DNA from: Mactromeris polynyma
Taxonomy: Eukaryota; Mollusca; Bivalvia; Venerida; Mactridae
Length of the DNA stretch: 64,000 nt
Direction: 5' to 3'
Assembly (NCBI GenBank): GCA_032209605.1
Contig: JASFXZ010000035.1
Span: 2,299,001 to 2,363,000, forward strand
Part shown: positions 45,914-58,405 of the stretch, piece by piece
Layout: each line of letters starts with the position of its first letter
How positions within the stretch are numbered: the first letter of the stretch is position 1
Position numbers and translations under genes: made by a program
Notes under the pieces: model-generated
Told to the model about the DNA's origin: nothing
The model's database searches: none
What the model saw: only the letters and a program-made list of their open reading frames with translations

Positions 45914-48900
45914 CACCGTTTCAATTAATCGATTAAATGTCGCCTAAGAGTTGCGCCCCCTACCGGACGTGACGTAATGCGAGGATAAAAATATTTGCAA
46001 AACGGCAAATGCTGCTTACTTACGCTACACATCAACAAAAGTTTATGCGTGGCGCAAATTTATTAATGTTTTCGTAAAAATCGGACATTTTATTTATTCT
46101 TATCAAAAGATCAATCTTTTTATTAAGTTAAAGTAGAGCTATACAGAAAGTATTAGGTTACAATATATTAAAGTTTTTGCATTAACAGCATTCAAAAAAT
46201 CATAGCTAGGTAACGAATTAAGGCTGCACACGCGGAGCGTAATTTTTTCACATACTCACGGTTAGTTTCCTATTTTTATAATTTCTCGGATTTTCACAAC
46301 AAGTACCATATATTTAACTTACCCCAATGTAAAAAAGCAATCTTTTAAGATGACATATCCTCAAACAATATGTGGTTAATATTAAAAGTTATTCCATAAA
46401 CGGTGATCAAACAATCCGAGTTAAAGAAATTTTCAGAGCATAAATGCTTCATAACTTTTTCAAAACAAGTCGGTAATTTTCCGCTTCATTTTTTGATATT
46501 TTCATCGAAGTCTATAAGTAAATATTTTAAAAAGGCTGCTGTGAAGAACAATCAAGGCTTACAGAATCATAAAATGTGTAAAGATATCAACTAAACAAAT
46601 TATGTAGATCACGCCAGCATGTCATGTTTTGTGTACACAAGTCGTCTATTTTCCCCCAGCACAAGCGTGTGCAAAATATAAATTAAGTAGGTCTTTATTG
46701 TCTGTGAGACGAGGGTGTTGGCATCAATTTAATTCTGAACATGAATTAACATTCAAAAATGTCGGAAGAGCTGGCTAAATCTTTGAAGTATAAATATTTT
46801 TGGGTGACAGACAGTTGCAATCTCATTACGTTTATTACAAATTGAGATCACAGACTGATATGACCTAATCATTTCAATTATCAAAGGCACTAATTATATC
46901 AAACAGGAAATAGCAATATGAATTAACACATATAATAAAGATCACCTAGGGTTTTATGACTCTTGTGTTTTTACAGCTGACACCTAGGGCAATTACAGTA
47001 GTGACCAGTAGAACTAATCTGCCGAGGGCGTGGTTTATGAATTGCAAAACAATAGGCATCCACCAATCAAATTAATTAAAATACAAGAAAAGTAATTAAT
47101 AACTGTCAATTATCAATTCATACCAGAACACAGAAATTGTTTAAACATTGAAACTAAATGGCCAGCCAGCCACGAAAGACGTCTAAAAATAATTTATGGA
47201 TTATAGCGCTATGTCCCGTTTTCAGAAGAGATTCTTTTAAACTTAACTATAAACAATCTATATTTAGGGCGAATTTGTTTGTACCAAACCAGTTTGAATC
47301 CAAAACTGGTTTGTCAAACCTTTCATTTGTTTTAACCAACTGGGTTTCAACTAAAACAAGTTTCTGTATGTGTTTATTACAAATCTTAAACGGGTTAATC
47401 AAACTGACCGAACTACCTCCAGGTGCGGTTTGACTGGTTTATGTTACAACGAATGGTATAGAAAGTAACAAATATTTTTACATAATACTGTAATGCGAGT
47501 AAGTATGATATGTCTTCAGGAATATTATATCCTCTAAACAGATGGTCGGTATGATTTGAACATTAAGCAATGATATTGTAATTCTTTGATTATTGTGCAC
47601 ATATGATGTTTTGTCACTAATTGATATAATGCATATCATGTTCCTGAAAGAGATATTTGAATTTGAAACATAACAACTTAGTTGTTATTCAGATCGCAAA
47701 TACAAATACATTTTTTGTAACTTACTTTTAATAAAAACTACATCATTTTTTGTTAAATTAATCATGAACTGGAGATTTACAGTTTTCCTTTTGTAATGTT
47801 ACACCACTTGAAACATGAAGATGCATATATATTTTGCGTATTAAACTACAACGAATGGTATGGCGAGTAGTGAATGTATGTAAACCAGCAACCTACGGTC
47901 GAACCTATGTTTTGACAAATGAAAATGCAACAGCAGCATACAATTAAAATAAGGGTATTTTGCCGACAGAGATACTATACCATGATGTTATTGTAACATA
48001 AAGAATAAAGTGAAAATTTGTCAAAATCTTCGCAGTGAAAAACCGCCACAAAAGTATGTTAGTCTAGCCGCCCAGATCACTTTATATATTTAGAAAATCA
48101 CTTACACGCCACATTAAGGTCGATGGCACAATCCATCAAAAACTTTATTAACGCGTACAGGTACTGTAGTAATTTGTACTTCAGGGAAATTGTGTCTGAA
48201 ATGTAGCATAGATAATATGGCCTTGGGCTAAAGCCTCAGGCCAAAAACAAATAGGTCAAATGTGTGAACCTGGCTATAATATCGTCCACATTGTAACGAA
48301 ACAGAAGATACATACTGTTCTCCACTCTGACTTTCTTATCGAGCACCAGTCTGTCTGCAATCACAATACTGCTAGCGGTCAAAACTGCAGTAAATGGAAT
48401 CGGATTTTGATGCGCCTGAGTCACCTAAATCGTTATGGTCTTCTGATACAGTAAGTTCTTGTACAATCAAAATCATGTGGGTCATTTTTATTCGACTAAA
48501 CCATCTGTTTGTTTGCAAACCTATCTTTATCATAACTGGTTTAAGTTTTTTAACCTAACTACATCAAAACTGAAACCTCAAACCGTAACCAGGTTTTGCA
48601 AAATAAATTCGCCCTTAATGTGAGTAGGAATAACCAAACAGACAGTGAGTTTCATATTTTATTTTGACATAAATATATTGTTTTGACAGTGCGTCTGCTC
48701 GTATCGATGTGCCATATCTGGCGTAGCGCATCTGTGGTATTTTAGGTCTTTGCCTATATCCATGTTCTTTCATATGACAGCCCATGAATGAAATGACGAA
48801 AAATATTTATGGTTCATCTTCAGACATGCCTATGATTTCACATTAACATCAAAACACGGTCTTCCAAGTCCAAATTAAGGACCGAGTTTGTGAAATAAAA

Positions 48901-49176
48901 ATTTCCAGTAAGTCGCAAAAATATGTGACAAACAAATATTAAGCTTCCAAGTAAAGCAATTTCGCAAAATCCATTCGGTATAAGTTTTTTTATATATCTC
49001 AAAATACATCCTAAAACAAATTACATCTGCAACATACCTTATCTTTCATTCCATCGCCGAAAAACTGGTTACGTCGCCATTTCGCGCTCTGAATTTTACC
49101 GTTTTAGTAATTGTTTATCCTCTAATGACGTCATCGAAGGGCAGATAATTCTATTAACGGTATAATTGAAACGGTG
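45914..49176. mobile_element. 3.3-kb TIR element with TATA duplication
   Basis: The left terminus CACCGTTTCAATTA is repeated inverted at the right end (TAATTGAAACGGTG). TATA flanks both sides (45910-45913 and 49177-49180). The related sequence near 27815-27835 (TAAATTATAGTTTATTATG) lacks the block. CACC ends with a short AT duplication recall CACTA or Chapaev-type elements, but there is no transposase to confirm it. It carries a nested Harbinger-like MITE. Short open frames at 46403 and 47158 have no family features. Confidence 0.75.
47267..48614. mobile_element. Harbinger-like non-autonomous element nested in the 3.3-kb element
   Basis: The termini are GGGCGAATTT and its inverse AAATTCGCCC, followed inwards by related AACCAG/CTGGTT motifs. 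TTA flanks both sides (47264-47266 and 48615-48617), the 3-bp duplication typical of PIF/Harbinger. At 1.35 kb with no coding region it must have been moved in trans. Confidence 0.75.
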
Positions 49177-49180
49177 TATA

Positions 49181-50884
49181 ATATGTTTATACGTAGATGA
49201 TTTCATTCTGATGGTGTCATATGCTTAAATGTACATCACAGTAACGGATCATGGAGGCGCACACGGCATACATTCGACACACCCATCTACTTCCACCAGT
49301 TTCCCTCATTCGTTGTACATGTATTTTATCGAAAAGTAATGAATTTAAATTTCAATCAAAAATGACTTAATTATTTTTTCACTAAATGTGCACATAATTT
49401 TACAATAGTTCTATTGTCTGTATATTCCTTAATGACTCTATAAATTTATCACTACTGTAACAAACATTTGATGATTATAAAATGATATCATGATTATACC
49501 GGCTCGTATTTCGTCATTCAATAACTCAAACATGTGCATCATTATAAACACAACCCGCAAATTACAACTGATATCAAGTGCGAGGTTTTCTTTTAAAATC
49601 CAATCAGAGCTACACATGAGTATGCATCAACAACCATTTGATGCGAATGCAGGAATGCGAATGGCCAGTGGTAAAACCAACACGTGAGGTTTGCAATTGT
49701 TTTAAGAAAGCAGTAGGGTCTTGACTTTGTTTCGTCTATTATTTACAGATGAACCTGTATACATAGCTTTTACAATGAAAATCAATCATCTGCACAGTAA
49801 ATGTCATGCATATTTCTCAAAACTTAATATCTACGTCCATGTCTATACTGGTTATACTGTGATAAGATATATGTACTCACTCTATCAACTTGCTTTATCT
49901 GCAGTTTGAAGTAAATTCATACTCATTGTTAACCTTCGTTTGCTTCAATATCTTGACACCTTAAATATCAATGTGCCCGCGTTGTATCCGAACTTACCCA
50001 CGTCCCGAGTCCATATGTACATAAAATGAGATATATGTCGAAGTTAACACCATCAAGCAATATATATATATGAATCTCCTTTGACTTTATAAGCACATAA
50101 TAACATATAGAAAACAACATGCGCATAAATCATTAAGAATATTATCTTGTACAAAGGAACCTAAATAATGATATTACCATTGGTTCTGAAATAAGTCGGT
50201 CTTAATTGTGGTCTGGGTTAAAACAATTAAAGAACTAATCCATGAACATGCGGTCTCATTCGCCAATGCGTTTATTAAACTTTCAGTCCAGTAAGTCATA
50301 CGGCCAAGTGTACTTGATTATGGTAAATAAATGACTGGACGTACAGGTTATGTGTTGTATTACATATTTGTTACACACATACGAAAGCTTATGAGCCTGT
50401 ATACAAGAAACCTCACAAATTCGGAAATCTGTTTTATTCTGATTTTAATGTTGTGCATCTACATAATACGGAAACGTGTACGACGATAAATATTACATGT
50501 TTCATCATCTGTACCGACATAGACAAAACCGTTTAAACACAGTAATATAAAATGTAATGCAGACACATTACAACTGTAATTTGTAAAATATTCACAATTC
50601 AGACGAGGTACAGTAAACGCTCTCCAGAGTTACCGTCCGTTGGTCTACAGTATAATGTTTATCTGTCGCAATCTCTAAAACAATAACCTATCAACAGCAG
50701 CCAAATTTATGGGTCTCTCAAACAACGTAGCTCATTATTGCACGACGCTAATGGTAAAGTTTCATTATAAAAATGCTGATCAATACTGCAGATACGTAGT
50801 TAAATAAAAATTGTACGTAAGTAAACATGATAAAACCAGTGGACCATGATGGGCCTATATCGCTCTCCAGATATAAAGACAGTC
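49181..50884. other. Duplicated intergenic sequence without a supported gene
   Basis: It matches 27830-29800 and, from about 50240, also 42500-43350, including CGGAAACGTGTACGAC and GAGTTACCGTCCGTTG. No conserved open frame is present. Confidence 0.6.
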
Positions 50885-52018
50885 CACTCCCCGCACACCT
50901 TTCTGCAAGACATGCACACCCTCCTACCGTATCGCACATCCTTTCACCCGCACATCAATACGCACTACCAGCACTCCCTGCACAACTACATGCACATCTA
51001 CATACAATCCCCGCACATCAACATTTACTCCCCGCACATCTACATACACTCCCCGCACATCTACATACAATCACCGCACATATACATACAATCCACGCAC
51101 ATCTACATACACACCCTGCACATCTACATTCATTCCCCGCGCATCTACATACACTCCCCGCACATTTAAATACACTCGCCGCACATATACATACACTCCC
51201 CGCACATCTATACACACTCCCCGCACATCTACATACAATCCCCGCTCATATATATACACTTCCCACACATCTACATAGAATCCCCGCACATCTACAAACA
51301 CTCCCCGTATATTTTAATACACTCCCTGCACAGCTATATATACTCGCGCATATGTAAATACACTCTCCGCACATCTACACACACTCCCCGCACATCTACA
51401 TACAATCCCCGCACATCTACATACACTCTCCGCACATCTACATACACTCCCCGCACATCTACATACAATCCCCGCACATCTACATACACTCCCCGCGCAT
51501 TTAAATACACTCGCCGCACATATACATACACTCCCCGCACATCTACACACACTCCCCGCACATCAACATACAATCCCCGCACATATATATACACTTCCCA
51601 CACATCTACATACAATCCCCGCACATCTACATACACTCCCCGTATATTTTAATACACTCCCAGCACAGCTACTTATACTCCCGTACATGTACATACACTC
51701 TCCGCACATCTACACACACTCCCCGCACATCTGCATACAATCCCCGCACATCTACATACACTCTCCGCACATCTACATACACTCTCCGCACATCTACATA
51801 CAATCCCCGCACATCTACATACACTCTCCGCACATCTACATACACTCCCCGAACATTTAAATACACACCCTGCACATCTACATACACTCCCCGAACATTT
51901 AAATACACACCCTGCACATCTACTTATACTCCCGCACATGTACATACACTCTCCGCACATTTACACACCCCGCATATTTATAAACACTCCACGTTCGTCT
52001 ACATACACTACCCACACG
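50885..52018. repeat. 21-bp minisatellite, about 50 copies, paralogous to 43.35-45.11 kb
   Basis: It has the same unit family (CACATCTACATACACTCCCC) and the same flanks (GGACCATGATGGGCCT on the left; TCCACGTTCGTCTACATACA on the right). A block recognised by CATTTAAATACACTCGCC recurs at about 51161 and 51496, a period near 335 bp (16 units). The internal order differs from the other array, so they expanded independently. Confidence 0.93.
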
Positions 52019-52804
52019 GCGCAACATAATAAACAATTTCAAAGGCAATTAGAAACACATGCAGAAATATATAGTTGATAACATAAATGTGTTGATATGA
52101 CAAGTCAAGGTTAAAGTAAATCTTGAATATTAATGCATACAAACAATGATAGCATAAGAGTATAATCTGACTAACGTACATCCTTTCTGTCATTGAAGTA
52201 ATAATCATTTATATATTGAAATGAAAAAAAAACTCATCTTTCCTAAACGTATCGTACGGTCTAATATTCAACGGTTCCGGGCATATGGAAATACAATTTA
52301 CGTATATGCACGTACATATGAAATGGAAATTGCTTGATTAAGTACAGTGATCTAACATATAATATACAACTGTGATTAGATAAATATGTTACAAGAAACA
52401 CATAAATCAGTGTTACAATAACATTGAATTATCATGCAAGCAAAAAGCAAACATACATAATTAGGAATGTTACATAAATTACTCAACTCTCAGACATACA
52501 TACCAACATATAAAACGCACTCATACAATATAAATAACTATAAGATGTTACTCCTGTGCTGTCATATCTACATGTTAACATAAGAAAGTCTACGAATTCC
52601 TGACAAAAATCACTAATTGAAGGAAAGTGTTTAAAATATTGAATACATAATCTGAAAAACACCAATAATTCACTTACACGGAATCAATCACGGAATTATT
52701 TTCATTGATGTTTTTGCATTGTTGTCTTCAGTTTATTTCTTATATATTTTAAGTATGGACTGGTCCAAAATCCATTTCAGATGCCATAAATATGTCTTCT
52801 GTGT

Positions 52805-54502
52805 TTATTCTAATAGCATTTGGTATATTTTTAACTTTCTGTTTCCAACGGCAGAATTAGAGACAGCAAGTCTTCGTCTGTCCTTAGATACAGCAAGACA
52901 AGAAGGGCAGTTCATATCTACCTTATATGATGACAGTACACGACCAGCAGGTGTAATCTCTACTAACGATCTTTTACGCTTACTGACTACAAACACATGA
53001 TCATATGGTCCAACAGCTACACCACATGGTGCCTTGATCAACTCATCCTTGATGGCAACCTTCTCTCCTGTCTTAATGTCGTATATATATACAGTGTCTG
53101 CATCTCTATCAGTCAACACAATTTTATCCTGGCCACGTATATGCGTACTCCAACTAGTGCCAAGTGGATATTTCGTTGATGGGAATACAATATCAAAGTC
53201 TTTCTCTTCACCACAGGTTGATACAATACGTACTGGTATATTGTGATCTATAGCACTGACAACAAAGTTCTCATCATCCTTCATACTTATAGAGGAGCAT
53301 TGAACATCTAACATACATGTTCTATTCAAAGTTATTTCATTTGATATACTTATATGGAGAAAGTCCAGTCTGTACCTACCGCCCGATGTTACAGCAACCT
53401 CCTCATCAGATGAAACAACTACACTTTTAGGATGTTTGTACGGTAATTTGTATGCAGTCTTAAGATTGAGATTCTCATCATAAACCAAACATTTACCATT
53501 CGTATTATCCACCACCACTAGTCTACCATCAGGAAGAAAATCTAAACCAGTGTAGAGTGGTTCTCTCACATCATCATCCGTCTGCATTTCATCGATAGAA
53601 GCGATCTTTTCCAACTTTGTTATCTTTGGTACGCTGTATTTCATCTCTAACTCATCAGGTTTCAATGCAGAAAGCAGACTTGATTTCAATGTATCAAATT
53701 GTTCGTCAAATTGACACGAAATGTTTAAAGTCCACACGTCTGTGCATAGCGAGTCGGCGTTCTTTACTTCATTTTGTATTGTTTCTGTCATGCTGCACGC
53801 CGTTATAAATTGTTGCGATGGTGTTCCATTTGATGCTATACTATCAATCGTTTCCAAGGAGCTTTTCATAGTAGCTATTTTGGTTTCACATTCAATCTTT
53901 CGGTTTGTCCAGTCTGTTGTAGTTTTATCTCGGTACGAGTTAGCCACTTTTGTTACTTTCTCGGCGAAGTCGTAAAATATCTGTATAACATTTGTTTTCA
54001 TTTTGGAAAGTTTGTCAGGTACACTTTGAACATCGTTGGATAAAAGCGATTCTGCTCTCTTTAAGTTTTCAACAGCTTCATTCGTCGTTGTTATGGCCGT
54101 TTGTAGTTTTTCTCTCAATGTGTCACATTGGTCGCGTTCGGTGATATTTTCTATATCGATAATCTGCTTACAGCTTCTGTGTTCTATAATAGCACATTTA
54201 CTGCAAGCTAACGTTTTGTCGTCTTCACAGTAGTATTCAAATGGTTTGTTGTGCTGTTTACAAATATCAGTTCCTTTCATGTCAACATTATTTGCATCAA
54301 CTTGCGACAAACCTTCTTCAAAGCTTAACAGCTTGTGATCTTTCATGAAAGGATACATTTTATGACCTTTTGTACAATCATTACATTGAAATTCTTTGCA
54401 TGTCGCGCAAAACTCATCAGCTGTGCGCTTGATGTCTTTGTGTGAACACGGTTGGCACATTCTTTTAACACGCCCACCTACTTCATGTTTGTTTTCCGCC
54501 AT
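52805..54502 (-). CDS. RING-less TRIM-like B-box/NHL-propeller protein, copy 4
   Basis: 565 codons, one exon, no lesions, and the same architecture as copy 2. B-boxes lie at residues about 15-55 (CQPC, CATC, CNDC) and 77-115 (CKQH, YCEDD, CSKC, EHRSCK). A coiled coil follows, then an NHL-like propeller from about 300. Differences from copy 2 are spread along the protein, including within B-box 2 and blade loops, while zinc ligands are kept. The equal length and kept frame despite this divergence argue for selection. No RING is present. The start is fixed by the shared AAAATGGCGG-like context. Function is unknown; an immune or RNA-regulatory role is inference from related families. Confidence 0.9.
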   Translation of the reverse strand: MAENKHEVGGRVKRMCQPCSHKDIKRTADEFCATCKEFQCNDCTKGHKMYPFMKDHKLLSFEEGLSQVDANNVDMKGTDICKQHNKPFEYYCEDDKTLACSKCAIIEHRSCKQIIDIENITERDQCDTLREKLQTAITTTNEAVENLKRAESLLSNDVQSVPDKLSKMKTNVIQIFYDFAEKVTKVANSYRDKTTTDWTNRKIECETKIATMKSSLETIDSIASNGTPSQQFITACSMTETIQNEVKNADSLCTDVWTLNISCQFDEQFDTLKSSLLSALKPDELEMKYSVPKITKLEKIASIDEMQTDDDVREPLYTGLDFLPDGRLVVVDNTNGKCLVYDENLNLKTAYKLPYKHPKSVVVSSDEEVAVTSGGRYRLDFLHISISNEITLNRTCMLDVQCSSISMKDDENFVVSAIDHNIPVRIVSTCGEEKDFDIVFPSTKYPLGTSWSTHIRGQDKIVLTDRDADTVYIYDIKTGEKVAIKDELIKAPCGVAVGPYDHVFVVSKRKRSLVEITPAGRVLSSYKVDMNCPSCLAVSKDRRRLAVSNSAVGNRKLKIYQMLLE

Positions 54503-57500
54503 TTTTAAGAAATATTTGACTTTCCGTTTATCCTTAATTTTATACCACTCCTTCTACGTTTAAATATCATACACATATGCCAATGTCTATGAAATTGTAG
54601 TTACACAATAACTTATTTAATCCGTACATAGTTTAAGTTCACAGTTAATCTCTTGTTCAAACTATATAGCAGCAGCAATATTCAAATTACACACCACTAT
54701 TATTTCTGACACATTTAAACAATATCTAAATATTATTTCTAAACTTCCTTTATGATCCTATATTATGATCACCTGCTTGCTTTATACTTAACATTGTAAA
54801 TTGTGCCATAACAACCACTGACGTTATAGGTGTATCCAAAAATCAATAGATAAGATAAATTTAGCTCAGACAGTTGGCACAGTTTTCTTATCATGCTTTT
54901 TGTCAGAAAACACAGTCTACTTTCGGTTTCGTTTCATGAATGTTACCCTACTATTGATATATTCTGCATATATCGTTACTAGTGCATGGTTTTACAAACA
55001 TAGTCGACAGGATAGGTTTATGTGTGTGAAACAGTCGCATAGTTATAAAGTGTTCTGAGTCACTGTATTAACTAAATGAACTGCATAAAACCCACATATA
55101 AAACTCATTATGTATTTCTTTATATAGTTCTCAGTGATGAAATTGTTGTGTCTTTATCATGTATCGTATTTGCAAGGATATTATGCAAAATGATGTTTTG
55201 AATCGCTCTGTTGTTAAGTGTATGTAGACTGATATGCGAAACTACCTGACATCATGGACATAAATATGATAATTTTTAAAACGATGTTTCCTCTTGAAAT
55301 AAAGTATAGTTAATATTTTGTTTGATGCAGCGCGCTTAATAAAAAGCCACCTTGGGGGGGGGGGGGTATATATTCGCATTTGGATTAGTCAGTAAACAAT
55401 ACATTGTACATGTAGTTTTAAAACAAGGAAAACACACAACAATGTAGTTTATATATAACTGATAACTACTGGCAACAATTGATTTTTAATGCGTATCAAC
55501 AAACAACACGCTCCAACATTTATCAAAATATTTGACGGTATATGGAGAAAGGAGCTGGCGTGCGATCCTTGAAATCGATATATTTACGATCTACTGATAA
55601 CCTTTATCGTCTGAATGATATATCACCGAACGTATAAATATATCTTTGGCTGCTCGATTTTTTAATCGCACGATATCTAGAAGATTACAAAATGTTATCA
55701 TAGGGTCATTAAATAAAATTACAGTCAAATTAGTACTTCAGATTTAATACGTACTAAATAAACCAATGACAACATTTTATCAATAAGTGATAAATCATAT
55801 CAACTGTAAAATCACTATAATGCAATTTTTCTCCCATTAAACCAAAGGTATTACATGTACGTCATGAGATTTACTTAGTGTATAAAATGCCACATCCAAG
55901 GCGATACAGCCATCCCAAACCTACAATGAGACCTGAAATATATACATAACTACAAACATCCGATCAATTTCTGAGGTGAAAGGGAAACATGTCACAACAT
56001 TTAATGATGAGAAAGAGATATTAAAGTGTTCCAGTGAACGCCTCATATACAAGACAATGCCTCTCCACACATATCACCAAGACACAACAGTCTGCAGAAC
56101 GGGTGCAAGGGTAAACATGTATGGAATAGGAGCGCAAGGAATAGTCTGACCGACCAAAAAGAACAACTTAGGGAGACAACAATGGAGGGAACTTATTTAA
56201 TGGATGAATAAACATTACTGAACAAGCCAAGACATTCAGCAATAATAGGCCGAGATGGGGGGGATATGGCGGGAGAAGCCTAACTTTTGTTAGGATATAA
56301 TCACTACAGATTAAAACATTGTGTACATCTACATGACGTTCATATATCTTACATATTGTTGTCCGATTGTGTTCCGATTATTGGTTATGAAAATTGAACT
56401 AATTATTACAATATTGTTTCTGTTCGTAATTAAGTGTCCGCTTGACCTTTTCCAAATGTCTCTTGACAAACTCAAATCCTATTCAATTAAAACATAATAA
56501 TTAGTGGTTGTGAGGAGAACATTTATTACATAACATGTACGAAATTTCTCGTCGTATCAGGATAGATCTTTCAACGTGGAAATATATTAACAAGTACGCA
56601 CAAATAAAATACATTCATTGATTCAATGTTAGTCTGTATACGAGTTTGTGAATATGCGACAGCGGATGTTTTTCTGCTGTCTAAAAGTATGGCCGTTATG
56701 GCAATTTTGTTGAGAGCAACGCTTGAATACAATCGAATACCATATAATACAAAGTATGTTTCATTTCAATGATAATGTAAATACGCCCTTCTTTAAAAGG
56801 GGAGAGAACTTTGTATTAAAAATTTATCTCTACTAACCGCTGATCTCCCCTAGCTAGTGATTAATATATCATGAGTTTCATGTATGTTACTAAATTTTGA
56901 ATGTTTCAATAAAATGAGATTACACACGGTCGTACCTTATCAAATTTATATTATTGATTTAAGCACCTACTTTCGCCCATATGTCTTGTTATATAACCAA
57001 AACAATGTTAATATCTAACGAATAGAACTAGAACATCTGTCAGAGGTCCGTGGAACGGTAAAGGTAGGTCGCCCCGTAACAAATTGATAAAATGTAAATA
57101 TGTATTTATAGAGTTATCTTTAAATCAGTCAGAAGTTGTACTCGCAAACACAATAAGAGAGAACGTCGGTATCGTATCTTACCATTTTACTTTAAAGTGT
57201 TTTACAACCTCCGATTCATTCAGAAATAAATACAAATCCTATCTTTGAGTAACACTTATGTACTTTGGCTCAAATTTCGCAGCGTATGCAAACAATGAAG
57301 ATTGAATTGGAAGATTAAGCTGATTGTTAATAATTCTTATTTTCGCATCCGAATATATTTAAATGCACTGGCCGCGGTTCTATAAAATCTCCTTTTAGTA
57401 TGGCACTTTACAGATCGGCTCCTTTACATATCTTTCTCATATCACTTACGTTTGTGTACTGAGTCTCTTTAACAACTCTGTATATGTAAATTTGTGTTCA

Positions 57501-58225
57501 ATTCTCATTGTGAATTTTGGGTAGCTGAGCATTGTACGTGTTGCTTCAACATTGTTGTGATGAAAATTTCAAAAATTCTGGAGAATGTTCAATTAAGATC
57601 TTTCTTGAAATCAGTCTATGTGTATTTTGTAAGCTTAGGTAATAGACATACATGTACTTAGTATTTGAATCACAATTACGACGTCCAAGTTGTTGGTTAA
57701 ACAGATGATATTAAAGTAATGCAAGAAACATGCATCTTTATTGGAACTGAAGGCGAAAATCTAATACTGCCATAGAAGTTTCTTTATCAATAAATTATTG
57801 GCATTATATTAATTCTGTTCCTATACAACATTTGAAGTAACGTATCAAGGTAATTTAAAGGTATATGTGAAACGTAAATCATGCTGCTATTAGACTGTAT
57901 TTGTCGAGATGATTTGACACAATGAATATATTATATGAAATAAACTTTGGTTCTCCGCGATATAATTATATGTCAATGTCACTGAAAAATTCCTTAGGAC
58001 TTCTTTGGAATCCGGGAATAGCTCGCTGCTGATTTGGAGTTATTTAAGCGTAAACTTCCCAATCCTTGCATAAGGCGCGAGTACTGGCTAGTAACCCGAA
58101 GCAGCCAAAAGAGAGAGATTATAATAAGTTGTAATCTCTTGTTTCGTAATTGATGTAAAATAAATAAGCTTAAAATATCGTTTCAAGGTTGTACATCCAT
58201 AGCTCACAGATCACCGAGGAGCGTA
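54503..58225. other. 5' flank of TRIM copy 4 and duplicated intergenic sequence
   Basis: 54503-55930 matches 32467-34070, and 55935-58225 matches 38467-42430 minus its insertions. A stretch at about 57735-57985 is extra here. A G13 run lies at 55354-55366. No gene is seen. The match to 42.43 kb ends at GAGGAGCGTA (58225). Confidence 0.6.
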
Positions 58226-58400
58226 TAAACATTGGTTAAGGCTTAACCAAATGGTTAAGCTAACCAAAATGGTTAACTCTGTCTAAATCGTAGTTAGCAA
58301 TTGTATAAAGTTTTGGTTAAAGTTAACCAGGCCATATTTCTGGTTAAAGTTAACCCACCTCCCGTAGCTTGGTTAACTCTTAACCAGAATTTAACCAAAA
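58226..58400 (+). promoter_or_regulatory. Cluster of GGTTAA/TTAACC motifs upstream of the HARBI1-type gene
   Basis: About a dozen GGTTAA or TTAACC hexamers (and CTAACC variants) occur in 175 bases, several as palindromic pairs such as GGTTAAAGTTAACC. They begin right where homology to 42.43 kb ends. This fits terminal/subterminal repeats of a Harbinger element, or a promoter with Myb-type sites. An open frame through the motifs would extend the protein upstream to 58301, which I consider untranslated. Confidence 0.6.
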
Positions 58401-58405
58401 CAAAC

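Noticed and set aside
47158..47433. 91-codon plus-strand frame
   Set aside because: It crosses the left end of a MITE (47267), so it joins two unrelated sequences.
50885..52018. CRISPR-like appearance of regular short repeats
   Set aside because: There are no unique spacers of constant length between repeats, the units abut directly, and the window is eukaryotic.
58301..58405. Upstream start for the HARBI1-type protein
   Set aside because: The extra 35 residues would be encoded by the GGTTAA repeat array and have no counterpart in the family; ATG at 58406 has better context.
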